DNA of 64,000 nucleotides from Piper betle (GCA_033002965.1 JAURVB010014668.1:1-64000), one strand, 5' to 3'. Counted from the stretch's first letter, positions 12,341-23,400 are shown. Notes: a model not told the origin generated them from the letters alone. A program made the numbers and translations.

Positions 12341-14696
12341 GTATTTTTATAATATATGTAGGTGATGATTAGAGTAGGTTGAACCAGCCTGGACAGACGA
12401 GCAATGACTTCTCTTACACACATGCATGTTAGACGATAGAATGTTAATGTTTTATTTATGTTGTCATTATATTAAGAATGATGTAATGTAAGGTATGACA
12501 ATTGAATTCATATGATGTAAAAAGTAATTAGAATACACAGATGGGTTAAGACCCAAGATTTAGAATGAATTATGCACCATATTAGAATTTTGTATGAATA
12601 TCAATGCATGATATATTTATATTTTATCAACTTTATTGATTTTATTAATTTTTATCGTTATTATTTTTAGTATGAACTGGTTGTCATGTCATTTATATAG
12701 TTCCATGTTAGGTTTATTTTTGTGTATCAATTAATGCATAGCGATAAACTTTTTCCATCTCGAGACGCTAAAAGTAGATCTACAAGGTTAGGTTCGGGTT
12801 AGCCAGACCTAACTGGTATCAGTGACATTCCGGTTTGGTTCCAAACATAAACCAGATTTAGGGTGTTAGAAGAGCACACATAGCCAATGTAAAACCCACG
12901 ATTCGAGTTAGGGTTTTATATTCAGAACCGGTCGGGTCGACCGTTATTTTTCGAGTTGAGTCAGTTTCAGGACACGTGTACCGAGCCGACGCCGATCGCG
13001 TGTATGAGCTATGAGGGTCATGCGTACCTAAGTATATGATGATAACGTCATGAACACAGCAGAACAGAATGAGTTATCAGATATATGAGAGTATGCCAGT
13101 TATTTTTTTATTTTTATATATAGTGGATCGTAGAATTAGTTTTAGGCCGTTTACCGCGTTAGGACGCGTTACGGGCATTTTGGGTGGGTTGATAGTTTTA
13201 GAGCATATCATTACGATGTTTGGTATTTGTTTGATTTTACGGGATTTTTCCCGATTTTTATGAATTTTTTTAGGATTTAATACGACTTAGTTATTATACT
13301 TGACTCGAGTCGGAGACGAGTCAAGTAATATTTACGAGTTTGCCACCACACACACCCTCGACCTCCCCTTTCTTCTTCCCCAAACCCTCACCCGCGCCGC
13401 CCGTGTTCGCGCGCCACCGCCGCCACGGCCGACGCCGCCTGGCCGCCGATCGACGCCGCCCAGCCAGGCCACGGCGTCGCCCTGCCGCCCGACCAGGTCC
13501 GGCCCCCATCGGACCGCCGCGACGCGGGGAAGCCACGCCGCGACGCCGCGCCCGCGTTGCGCTTCGCGTTGCCGATTCCGCCGCCGGCGACCGTCGCCGC
13601 CGTGATCGAGTGGTCACCTCGACGTCTTCGACCAACCCACGACCGTCCCCGACCGGAACGGAGGCCAGCGCCGCCCATCCCGGCCGGATCGAGTCACCCA
13701 CCGCCGCCACCACTGTTTTGACCATTTTCCGGCGAGCCGCCAACTCCGTCGACCATGTTGAGGCCATAGATGAGTCGGGCTCGCCGAGCCGGTTCCGAGG
13801 GTACCCAACACGACCCCTTTCCGACTAGTAGACGCCGCCGGCGATTGTCGCCGGAAAACCACCGGAAGCCGCCGGAAAACCGCCAGTAGCTGCCGGAAAA
13901 CCGCCGAAAAATCGGAATTTCTGGAATTCGCTGGAATTCACCGGATCTTCCGCGGAGCTCACCTAGTTGGACTCGATCGAACGTCGGACGCCGAGGAGCG
14001 CCGAATTCGAGCTCCGAGACGCGCGACGGAACCCTAGCCGTCGCCGATTGCCGACGACGTGAGGTATAATTACCTCCGATTGATTTATTTAAAATTGATG
14101 ATAATTGTTAGCATAGCATGCTAGGGTTGATTAATTATCATGATGAATATCAGAGTATGAATGAAGTTACATGATGTGATTGATAGTGCATGGAGGATAA
14201 GTAGTCTAGTGAGATAAGTAAATATGAGCATGTTAATCGAGTATGACGTAACTTAGAAAAACAGTATAAAATTGGTATGAATAGGATGACGTAGAATTAT
14301 TTTTACATTATGATTACTTGATTGTTGATGGATGTTATTCGTATTGTGTGATGTTTGTTGAGTTTGATGCATCATTTAGTTAGCGGGCGTTAGTATCTAG
14401 TTTTGATGTGTAGGTACGAAGTAGGAGCTCGCCGCCTAGGCGCGATGACACGCTTGGAGCTTCCACCAGGTCCGTTTAGGACTCGTCTTGTTTTACGCTT
14501 TTCTATTGTATGTTTATTTTATTATCTGCAGGACGGGTTAAGTGGCGTTTTATCGGATCCCACTTAACTCGGGCCATTTAACCGAATATTTTCCGGATTA
14601 ATAACCCCTCGAGGATGAGATCCCTCGAGGATGATTTCGAAAACAAGATCCACCACAAGTTGCCTTCGGGCCTATTATATGAATCCCTTCCCAGGC

Positions 14697-14709
14697 CTAT
14701 ATATATAGT
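14697..14709 (+). promoter_or_regulatory. TATA box of LTR-A
   Basis: CTATATATATAG sits in a conserved context ('ccaggc' before, 'ttttatcgagttttcag' after) in the complete copies. The equivalents are 46326-46336 (minus), TATTTATAG at 50096-50104 (minus) and an expanded (TA)n at 44664-44700. It probably marks the LTR promoter; no start site is mapped. Confidence 0.5.
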
Positions 14710-15167
14710 TTTATCGAGTTTTCAGTGAGACGAGAGATGGAGAAACCGACTGCACGTACCATGCAGAGGATGCCGTGACAGTCAAAGCGGGCTCTGGATT
14801 AGTGCCAGCGGACTGTTCCATTCCCGAGGGATCCTGACAACTCCGCGTTTGAGTTCCTCACACCCGGAGAACGTGGAGGTTTACGGGTACTGTTTAGTAC
14901 AGCGCATGTCCGGACTTGTGGTTCAAAGGGTACTAAAGGCGACTGCCTGAGAGTACTCGGCCTTCGTGCTCAAGGCCAGGAGAAATATGGAGGTAAGGAG
15001 AGGGCTTAGGATAAAGTTTCACGAGAAGTACTGAAAAAGAAGTGCTGAGAGTAGCACAGTACCAGCAGCAGAGCAGTAAGTTCGGGATGCTACCGGGTCT
15101 GCAGCCCAGTGGCTCCTCAGTAGTGCCCTTCAGAGTGTTCTTGAGGAAGTATATGGTTTTCTTTCAG

Positions 15168-15262
15168 ATGAGAGTTTGCTCTCATAGCCAGTTTGTTATA
15201 GTTATTTTATTTTCCGGACCAGTAACGCTTGTTACTGACGTTTTTCTTATATATATGTAGGT
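15168..15262 (+). promoter_or_regulatory. Conserved double-hairpin module with TATATGTAG|GT
   Basis: Hairpin 1 is ATGAGAG-TTTG-CTCTCAT (15168-15185). Hairpin 2 is CAGTAAC-GCTT-GTTACTG (15220-15237). A T-rich tract ending TATATATGTAG|GT follows (15241-15262). The module recurs at 4107-4199, 12262-12362, 33445-33552, 44125-44225, 45775-45865, 49540-49624 and, with hairpin 2 lost, 57300-57380. The end resembles a 3' splice site, but plant poly(A) upstream elements also look like TATATGTA. Its role is unknown. Confidence 0.6.
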
Positions 15263-15869
15263 GATAAGCACGAGATGGATGAGCCAGCTTGGACGGAGGA
15301 GCAATGAGGTCTTGTGCACACACATGTTAGATTTCTGAATGTTTAATATTGTATTATTATGTTATTATATTGTGAATGGCATGAGTAAATGTTTGAGCAT
15401 GATGATATGATGTGCAATGAAATGCTAAGACAAGATAATAGAATGCAAAATATGATCAGAGTAGAGCAGCAGGAAGCATAGTGGGTTGAGACCCAAGTTT
15501 CAGAATGAATTCATATAGATGTTAGATTTTGTGTGAATGAAATTGTTGATATATGCTTATATATTTGTATATATATTATTTTGACAGGGTGGGCCCATAA
15601 TTGCACTTTTAGGGGAGACCCTGTCCGTTTTACTTCAGAATTTTCATCGATTTTGCTCGTAATTGTGATGGTGTGAAATTTAATTTGCATGTCATTCATG
15701 TAGTACCATGTTAGGATTTTGCGCATTTATTCATTCATGATGGATCGTATCTTCATCTTAAGACGCCGAGATTGGATCCGCATGAGTTAGGTTCGGGTTA
15801 GCCGACCTAACCAGGTACCAGTGAGATTCTGGTTTGGTTCACGAGCATAAACTAAATTTAGGGTGTTAG

Positions 15870-17329
15870 CAGAGCACACATAGCCAATGTGAAGGGTTGA
15901 GAGCATAACGTGCAAAGGGCTCCGTTTGCCTCCGATGTTATTTACAACACACACCGTATGCGGTTTTTGCCTTCATACCATTTTAATATGTACTTATTTT
16001 TTTATTAAAAATTAAGGTATTTCAATTATTATTTATTAAATATTGGTCACAAAAAATATTTTCAAAATCCTATAAAACATTTTATTTTAAAATTTAAAAT
16101 TCTGTTGATTTGGGTTCAATCTCGTTGAACTCAATATCTATGAACCCAATATTGTCAGTCAGTTTGGCCCACTTGTCTAGCCGCTAAACACACACCTGCC
16201 CAGTAATCCGTTTGTCGCACTAAAACGGAAGTTCGATTTTAATCTTACTTTCGGGGTCCGTTCTCTAAAATCTTAGATTTTAACCCGATATTTTATAATC
16301 CTAATTAATTCGAGTCGATCCAAACACCTTATTCACAGACCCAAACCGTAAAAGATTTATGTGAAGATACGGGGTAGCATGTTTAATAGCTCAGTACTTT
16401 GATCGTGTTCTAGTAGCTTCTTCCACGCATATGATAGTTATCAGCTTTGGCTCCTGCACTTCACGTTTATGTTTTCCAACGGTAGCCGTTTAGGATTTAC
16501 TTTGGTATATTTCTTCATTCATTTCACATACACATAGGAAAAGGGAGGACAAAATAATTGGCTACGTAAGGGTCTATTGGGATTAAAATAGTGTAAATGA
16601 AAAAAAAGTTTCATATCAAATAAAAATATAATGAGATAAAATAATATAAAAATTTTAAATTTTTTTTATATTTTTAGTAAAATAATAAAATAAAAATAAA
16701 ATATTCATTCAAACATACAAGTTCATGTGCATTCAAAACTTCCCCTGATTTATTTTATTTTTATAAAAAAATATTATTTTATAAAAAAATTTATATAGAT
16801 CTATTTTGGGTGAGATTAAAAAAAAATTTTAATTTATAAACATCCAAACACAAAAAAATTTGCCACTTTACCATAAAAATACCCAAATTTGCCAAGGTAT
16901 ATTTCTCTCCTAATCCTTGTCGAATTCTTTCACTTTTAGCTGTCTTGGCTTATTTTTTCTTGTACAACTTGGTTTCTTTTCTGGGCTCATACACGCATCT
17001 TTTAAGTTGGAATTATTGAGGCCTTAATATTGTCCATTCCCAAAAGCTGTCTCGTTTTGCTTCATGTTGACATTTTCTTTCTCTGTGATTCTCGTGTTGC
17101 TCATGATACTGCCTATCATGCATGCTATGAGTGCCCGTTGGGAGGTGTTCTGGGTACTTTTTACATCCCAGTTGTGGACAATCTAGTGGTCATTTTCTTG
17201 GTTGGGCTACTCCAATGATGTCTCTTTAGTGTGCTCATCACTTTCTTTCTTATTGCTTCTATAGCTCCACATTCCAGTGATAACCATTTTTTCGTGATTT
17301 GCTGCTACTGAAGTCCACAGGGATGGAAA
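15870..17329. other. AT-rich intergenic DNA
   Basis: The first 20 bases (15871-15890) repeat the flank at 12871-12890. The rest is AT-rich with no recognisable gene. From about 16985 the composition shifts toward the degraded LINE that follows and may include its decayed 5' part. Confidence 0.45.
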
Positions 17330-17950
17330 CGTTTTCGCGATTTGGACATCTTGGCTTTCTTACCTGTCATACTTCGGACTGATGCCTTGTTATGGGGGAT
17401 TTTGGCACGGTTCTTTCCCCGACTGGAAAACAAGGTGTCTCGGTGCCGGCTTCTTATCAAAATAGATTCTCCTCTAAATGGGTATCGTTACAGCTATTAT
17501 TAGACCTTTTTGTGGGGCATGATTTCAGACGGAGTAACCTCCAAGTATCAGGGTCTAACCTTCAAGAACGCTTGGATCGGGTTCTTGGCAATCCGCCATG
17601 TCTTGAATATTTAATATATGCACAAGTCTATCATTTGGGGCCTGTCACTGCAGATCATATTCCATTGTTGGTAGTTACTGATTCTCAGACGGAAGATTTA
17701 CCGAAACCTTTTTTGTTTCCACAATTATTGGATCAATTATCCTTCATTTGCCCCTCTCATTCATTCAGTATGGCAGCAACCCCCAATCTGGTTCTTCGAT
17801 GAATAGATTCTCGGCAACTTTGTCGGGTGAAATCTTCCTTGAAACAATGGAGCCGTCAGCATTTTGGATTCCTTCAGCATTTGGGATTTAGATACCTAAC
17901 TTCTACAATCCTTCATGGATGGCAGCATTTTGGATTTGGCTAGAACAGTG
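17330..17950 (+). pseudogene. LINE (non-LTR retrotransposon) endonuclease fragment
   Basis: The open stretch 17392-17802 reads VMGDFGTVLSPTGKQG near its start, matching the 'GDFN.IL...EK.GG' block of plant L1-type AP endonucleases. It continues with FVGHDFRRSNLQ and then ERLDRVLGN...VYHLGPVTADHIPLLV, the C-terminal 'ERLDR...SDH.PLL' block, with the usual SDH changed to ADH. Downstream, KSSLKQWSRQHFGF resembles the region just before the reverse transcriptase. No reverse transcriptase follows, and the surrounding sequence is frameshifted. It is a decayed 5'-and-3'-truncated copy. Confidence 0.7.
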
Positions 17951-18089
17951 ATTATGCCTTATCACTACTTCCGCTATGTGATCTTATTCAAGGATTTGTG
18001 ACCCTGTGCCTATGCAACTTCTTTGTTTTGTACGTCTGATTTTGGACGTGTGTGTGTCTATGTCTCTCTTTCTTTCTCGCTCTCTATAA

Positions 18090-18508
18090 AATTGTATCAT
18101 ATATAATTATTAAAATTAAGTTTAAATTAAATTAATTTATTAAAATTAAAATTAATCAATCATTAATATTTAAGAAAAGTATATATAAATATATGTAGAT
18201 ATTATTTACAATGGGTTAAATTAGAATTATAAAAAATAAAGATAAATATGGTTATGGTCTTAAATTTGCCTATGTTTTTTTTTTTTCCTAGTATCCTATT
18301 ATCTAGAAATTTTAGTTTTAGAAAACTGGTGTTGAATTTGGAAGATCAAAACTTAAAGAAATTCAAAAATCGTTTTGCTTTTATGAATTCTAAGTAAGTT
18401 TCTGATTATCAAATTCTATTTTTTTATGATTTAATCTGAAGAAGAAGATGAAGGTTTTATTGTGATGTTTTTATTATCTATATAATTTGATTAAGTTAAA
18501 TATACAAC
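18090..18508 (+). repeat. Copia 5' LTR
   Basis: It aligns with 22804-23215 through 'ttaatatttaag', 'aaatatatgta', 'atgggttaaatta', 'tataaaaaataa', 'aaatcgtttt' and 'cttttatgaatt' blocks. The exact start is blurred by AT-rich sequence. Confidence 0.7.
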
Positions 18509-19416
18509 AAGTTGTATCAAAGCATCTTCATATTAGATCATTGAGGATTAATTTGATTTGTATTTAATTTTGGATTAAGATTTAGAAAAAATAAATCCTA
18601 AAACAAAATATTATTAGAACTATCTAGTTCCATATCACATCCAGCATTCAATGATTAAAGATCTCAAAATAATGCAAGTTTGTAAGTAAGAACAAATTGA
18701 TATAGTCTTCAACCTATTTGGAGTACTACTAAATTCGGCACTAGTTATTATTATTTTTATAAATGGGAGAAAGGAAAATACAAAAAATTTGTATATGTGA
18801 TATTTATTCTCAAATCAAGGTCCTTTTTTGGTAAAATATAAAATGAGGAAAATAAGTTACAAAAAGAAAAAAGTTATAATTTCAGAAATTTCCAAATAAT
18901 AATATTTTTATAACCTTTTTCCATTTTATGTTATTTATATTTAGGATTATTAAATTCAAATTATAGTTTAATTATAATTAATATATTAGAATTTATTAAT
19001 TACTACAATATACTACTAAAGTTGTATCTTTTTGTAGAAATTAATTTATTTTAAAATATTAAGATAGTTGTAGGTATATGATTCACGTAAATATTAATCG
19101 GCATAAAGGAAGTTTAATATTTGACATAATTGTATATATATATATATATATATTTTTATAATAATAAATATGGGATAATTATCAAGATTCCATGTGAATA
19201 ATAAATTAATCCAAAGATAAATTTATTATTTAATAGGATTTATTTTCTATATTTGATTATTACACTAAGAGTACCACTTACAAATTAATAGTTTTGTCCA
19301 AAGACTAAATATTATTATTGTGTTGGGTATATTTTGATGAGATTTATCATTGTTTGAATTATTAATTTTATTATGTGCATGTTTTTTGTTCTATTTTCAG
19401 CTAATCAATATGCTTT

Positions 19417-20215
19417 TATGATTTCTGCCAATATCAATTCAGTTCCAATGCTTAAAGATAATTTTAAAGCTTGGAAAAGAGCGTAATGATCGTTCTCGGC
19501 TGCATGGATCTTGACTTTATGTTAAGGACTGAACAACCTGCTTTTCTTACTAACAAAAGTTCCATTGAGGAGAAATGAGACATTGAGAAGTAGGAATGTT
19601 TAAATCGTATAAGTCTTATGATCATGAAGTGTGGATTCCACGGACCTTTAGGGGCGATGCATTTGAGAAGGTTACTACAGCCACTGAGTTTCTTAAAGAA
19701 ATTGAAAAATATTTTGTAAAAAACGATAAAGTTGAAACAAGTACACTTTTGTCGAATTTGATTTCAATGAAGTTTAAAGGTAAAACAAGCATAAGAGAGT
19801 ACATCTTAGAGATGTTAAATATTGCTTCAAAACTAAAAATACTAAAATTTGAGCTATCTGAGGATTTGCTAGTGCATTTATTTTTAATTTCTCTTCCTAT
19901 AGAATTTGGTCAATTCAAGATCAGTTATAACTGCCAAATGGACAAATAGACTCTTAATGAGCACATTTCATATTGTGTCCAAAGAAGAAAGGTTAAAACA
20001 AGAACAGGCTGAAAGTGCTTACTTGGCTAGTACCTATTAGGACAAAAATAAGAAAAGAAAGAGGGCTAAGGAAATTAGTAATGGTTCTCAAAAGCAACAA
20101 CAAAAGAAAAAAAATCAAGCTTCTTGTTGTTTCATTAAGTATCACGCTTGGTGTGTAAAGAAAGGTTTATTTCTTAATTTTGTTTGTTCTGAGGTTAATT
20201 TAGCTTCAATGTCAA
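19417..20215 (+). pseudogene. Copia gag remnant
   Basis: Pieces in changing frames read SANINSVPMLKDNFKAWK (about 19425), then a GCMDLDFMLRTEQPAFLT-like segment, then the longest open part (19596-19946) with FEKVTTATEFLKEIEKYF and LISMKFKGKTSIREYILEM, typical of the copia gag UBN2 domain. A degraded zinc-knuckle-like CCFIKYHAWC follows at about 20127. At least two frameshifts and several stops break it. Confidence 0.75.
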
Positions 20216-20350
20216 TGTAAACTTGGTGGCTAGATTCGGGTGCTACTACTCACATAAGTGTGTCAATGCGGGGTTGCTTGAGTTACTGAAAGCCAAATGA
20301 TGCTAAAAGATTCATCTATGTGGGTGATAGCCAATCAGTTGTAATTGAAG
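20216..20350 (+). pseudogene. Copia protease remnant
   Basis: The frame after 20216 reads TWWLDSGATTHISVSM, with the DSGA active-site motif of retroviral-type aspartic proteases. The frame is interrupted soon after. It sits between gag and integrase as expected. Confidence 0.7.
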
Positions 20351-20599
20351 TAATAAAGATTTTTAGATTATTATTAAAGACATGATATTATTTGGATTTG
20401 AAAGAGATATATGTAGTACTGTCTTTTAGACAAAATTTAGTTTCTATTTCTATGTTGGATGAATTTAGTTACTTTTGTTCATTTATAAATAATAAGTTTA
20501 GTCTTTTCTAAATTCAAATATTGTGGGTACTAGTTCCTTGTCTTTTTATGATAATCTATATTTACTTGATATTATTGCATCTTTTAATAAAACTTTACA

Positions 20600-21345
20600 T
20601 GTGAGTTTATGTGGCATGAAGAGAAAATTACGAATGAAAATTCTACGTTACTCTGGCATAAGCGTTTATGACACATTTCTAAACAAAGAATTGAATGACT
20701 TATGTTAGATGAAAAACTTAATTCTCTTAATTTATCAGATTTCCAAGTCTGTGCTGAGTGTATTAAAGGAAAACAAACAAATATAATGATACCATGTGTC
20801 AATAGATCTTCAAGCGTCTTAGAACTAATACATATGGATATTTGTGGGTTATTTACTATAGTTTCTTGGAATGGTCAACAATATTTTATTACGTTCATAG
20901 ACAATTATTCTCATTATGGTTACCTTTATCTCATTCATAAGAAGTCTCAAGCATTAAACGTGTTTACGGCATATAAGGCTGAAGTTGAGAACAAACTTAA
21001 CAAAACTATTAAGGGTATCAAATCTGACCGGTGATGGTAAATACTATAGTAGATATAATAGATTAGGTGTACAACATCTAGGACTATTTGCCAACAAAGG
21101 CATATCTTCTTAATAGAGTACCAACAAAGGCAACAGTTAAGACCCTTTATAAATTAGTGGACTGGAAAAAAGCCCAACATTAAGCATTTACACATTTGGG
21201 GTTATCTAGTTGAGGAAGGGCCTTATAAGGCCAAATGAAATGGGTACTCTGAACGCTATAGAGGGTATAAGTTTTATGATCCCACAATAAGGTCATTCTT
21301 TGAGATGAGAAATGCCCAGTTCTTTGAAGATGTTAAGTTTGGAAG
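20600..21345 (+). pseudogene. Copia integrase remnant
   Basis: A GAG-pre-integrase segment (LWHKRL.HISKQRIE-like, then CAECIKGKQTN) leads into an integrase core with LELIHMDICGLF and YFITFIDNYSHYGYLYLI (20702-21034). The D of 'HMDICG' and the D of 'FIDNYSHY' are present. Further on, KFYDPTIRSFFEMRNAQFFE (about 21268) marks the C-terminal part. Stops and a deletion remove the middle of the core with the downstream catalytic residues. Confidence 0.75.
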
Positions 21346-21599
21346 GGAAAATAAAGTTAAAGACTTTGTCTTTGAGGAAGAATCTGTTTCTCTTCTCATG
21401 ATTGTGTTTAACAATAATGCAGGATCATATTCCTGATGTTGTTCAAAAAATAATTCTAGAATTACAAAACAATGATCAAGAATCTCCCTAATCACGATAA
21501 TCAAGTTATACTTGAAGAGCAAACTCAGCAGCCTCAAGAGCAAATATCATTGAGTAGATCCACAAAAGAAAAGGGATATGTAATTTCAGATGATTAACA

Positions 21600-22165
21600 T
21601 GAGGATAACATTGGTTTGGTGGAAAATGATCCAATTAACTTTCATCAAGCCATGAAGAGTTCTAATTCTCAAAAGTGGATTGATGCTATAAATAAAGAGA
21701 TGAAGTTCATGAAAGCTAATGACATTTAGGATCTTGTCCCATTGCCTAAAAGTGCGAAACCTATTAGTTATAAATGAATATTTAAAGCCAAAAGGGATTC
21801 GAAAGGTGATATAGAAAGATATAAGACTTGTCTTGTTGCGAAGGGCTTTACTCAAAAGGAAGATACATTTTGATCTTGAGTTACATTAAATGGATTAAAG
21901 ACTATGTTTCTAAATGATGACATTGATAAAACAATTTATATGGTACAACCAGAAAACTTTATATCGAGAGATTCAAAGAATATGGTTTGCAAATTAAAGA
22001 AATCCATCTATGGACTTAAACAGAGCTTCTCGTCAATATTATCACAAAAGACCTATATAGAAAAAGTGCTTAAGAGATTTAGCATGCAAGCTTGTAAATT
22101 AGGAAATACCCCTATTTTTAAAGAAGACAAATTCAGCCTTAATCAATGCCCTAAAAATAACATAG
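21600..22165 (+). pseudogene. Copia reverse transcriptase remnant with the catalytic core deleted
   Basis: Blocks in order are QKWIDAINKEMKFMKAND, PLPKSAKPISYK, FKAKRDSKGDIERYK, LVAKGFTQKE, DIDKTIYMVQPENF and CKLKKSIYGLKQ, all typical of copia RT. Right after IYGLKQ (about 22025) the sequence jumps to LSQKTYIEKVLKRFSM. The segment that should hold the YVDD catalytic motif is missing. Stops at several places also disable it. Confidence 0.8.
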
Positions 22166-22166
22166 A

Positions 22167-22720
22167 ATGAAAGGAAATGTAAAGAATTCCCTATACTTTA
22201 GCAGTGAGAAGTCTTATGTATGCTTAAGTATGTGTCTAGATATTGTGTATATTTTTAGAATGTTGGACAGATATTTAAGTAATCCGGGATTGAATGATTG
22301 GATAGCAGCCAAAAAAGTCATGAGATATTTTCAAAGAACAAAACATTACATGCTTATATATTGGAGGTCAGATCCACTTGAGATCATTAAGTATTCTGAT
22401 TCCGATTTTGCTGGATGTTAAAATAGTCATCGATCCAGCTTTTGGTTATGTTTACATACTTGCTGGATGAGCTATTTTTTGGAAGAGTACTAAACAGACA
22501 CTCGTAGCGTCTTCAACCATGGCAGCTAAATTCATAGCTTATTATAAGGCATCCAATCATGGAATATGATTGCAGAATTTTGTCACAAAGCTATGCATTG
22601 TTAATAATATTGAAAGACCATTTAAGTTATTTTGTGACAATCAATCAAAAGTATTATATTCAAATAACAATAGGAGCTCATCTATTAACATAATTAATGA
22701 ACGAGATTATTATTTTTAAA
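22167..22720 (+). pseudogene. Copia RNase H remnant
   Basis: It reads SYVCLSMCLDIVYIFRMLDRYLSNPG, AKKVMRYFQRTKHYML and EIIKYSDSDFAGC, then after a frameshift IFWKSTKQTLVASSTMAAKF and a LFCDNQSKVLYSNNN segment. These are the usual copia RNase H blocks, with the catalytic D of SDSDFAG present. It is frameshifted near 22420-22440 and ends in AT-rich sequence before the 3' LTR. Confidence 0.75.
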
Positions 22721-22803
22721 ATAATAGTATATGCTATTTTGAAGTTCGTAAGGTTATACGGTGATATACAATCATTTTTGTATATATAATCCAAATAAGA
22801 GAT

Positions 22804-23215
22804 TGTTGAATTTTAGACCTATATTATTAAGATTTAGCCTAAATTAAATTGATCTATAATGTTAAGATTAATGAATCATTAATATTTAAGATAAATATAA
22901 ATAAATATATGTAAATACTATTTTTGTAATTTTTAATCTACGAATGGGTTAAATTAAAATTATAAAAAATAAGAATAAATACAATTATATCGCCAAATTT
23001 GCCCATAATTTTTCTTTGATATCCCCATCATCCATAAATTCTAATTTGGAGAACCGATATTAAATTTGAAAGATTAAAACTTAAATCAAGTTAAAAATCG
23101 TTTTACTTTTATGAATTTAAGTATAGCTTCAGTTATCAAATTTTATTTTTTTGATGATTCAACACGAAAAAGAAGAGTAGTATGTTGTGCTTGGGAATAA
23201 AAAATAGAAGAAAAG
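22804..23215 (+). repeat. Copia 3' LTR
   Basis: It begins TGTTGAATTTTAGACC directly after a purine-rich tract (22794-22803) and aligns with the 5' LTR. The 3' boundary is approximate. Confidence 0.7.
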
Positions 23216-23353
23216 TTAAATTGAAAAACTGTAACTCTCAACGGATGTAGAGATCCAACCTATACTCTAAAAATCTGAAAAAATAACAATAATTATTATA
23301 ATAAAACTTACGTTATTTTCGCTCAATATATTTTCCACAGTTGATGTGATATA

Positions 23354-23354
<1 letters not shown>

Positions 23355-23398
<44 letters not shown>
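23355..23398. repeat. (TA)n microsatellite, left of the foldback element
   Basis: About 22 TA units up to the edge of the GC-rich foldback element. A second, shorter (TA)n run borders its other side (24378-24395). Confidence 0.95.

Positions 23399-23400
<2 letters not shown>

Larger units (their letters stand above)
10977..12869 (+). mobile_element. LTR-A, diverged 1.9-kb copy lacking the GC-rich block
   Basis: It begins with TCTAAAACC followed by 'gattcgaatcagggtttta', a mutated LTR-A start, and ends in 'ccagatttagggtgttag'. In order it holds the 'ggtacatagtaggag' acceptor-like block (11234), AG|GTCTGTTTA (11300), ATAG|GATGAG (11356), a TATATATATATATG box (11583), a minisatellite (11645-12045), duplicated hairpins (12191-12340), ATATATGTAG|GTGATG (12351) and the shared 3' end. 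The ~700-bp GC-rich section of full copies is replaced by CT-rich sequence with repeated 'accattcatttttctcac' words (11068-11160). It looks like an old solo LTR. The copy at 12888 stands 18 bases after it. Confidence 0.8.
12888..15869 (+). mobile_element. LTR-A, complete ~2.98-kb copy (solo LTR)
   Basis: It starts TGTAAAACCC and ends GGGTGTTAG (canonical end GGGTGTTACA). The order is: 5' block; a TATATATAG box at 13110-13121; a GC-rich, CpG-dense block (about 13330-14060); an AT-rich section; a 56-nt block bounded by TAG|GTACG (14413) and CAG|GTCCG (14469); CTGCAG|GACGGG (14531); a second TATA box (14699-14707); a conserved 'cggacttgtggttcaaagg' region; two hairpins (15168-15185 and 15220-15237); TATATGTAG|GTGATA (15260); and the common 3' end. 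No gag, pol, PBS or polypurine tract is present. Open frames in the GC-rich block exist on both strands, begin at non-ATG codons and are not conserved as protein. It is over 90% similar by eye to 45212-48174 (opposite strand). Confidence 0.85.
18090..23220 (+). mobile_element. Old Ty1/copia retrotransposon with both LTRs
   Basis: Two similar AT-rich LTRs of about 400 bp (about 18090-18508 and 22804-23215) flank a decayed gag-pol in copia order: gag, protease, integrase, reverse transcriptase, RNase H. A tRNA-iMet-like primer site (TTGTATCAAAGC, 18512-18523; usual TGGTATCAGAGC) follows the 5' LTR. A purine-rich 'aaataagagat' precedes the 3' LTR. Every domain carries stops or frameshifts and the two LTRs differ at many positions, so the insertion is old and inactive. 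Confidence 0.85.

Noticed and set aside
13300..13862. Arg/Pro-rich open frames in the LTR-A GC-rich block, and their counterparts at 47220-47760 and 51206-51792
   Set aside because: Frames exist on both strands, some begin at TTG or GTG, and the protein sequences diverge between copies beyond a short N-terminal similarity explained by shared DNA.
15042..15260. 72-residue frame repeated at 45809-45991 (minus)
   Set aside because: It starts at a GTG, covers the hairpin module, and its conservation is DNA-level between recent copies; it is not kept in diverged copies.
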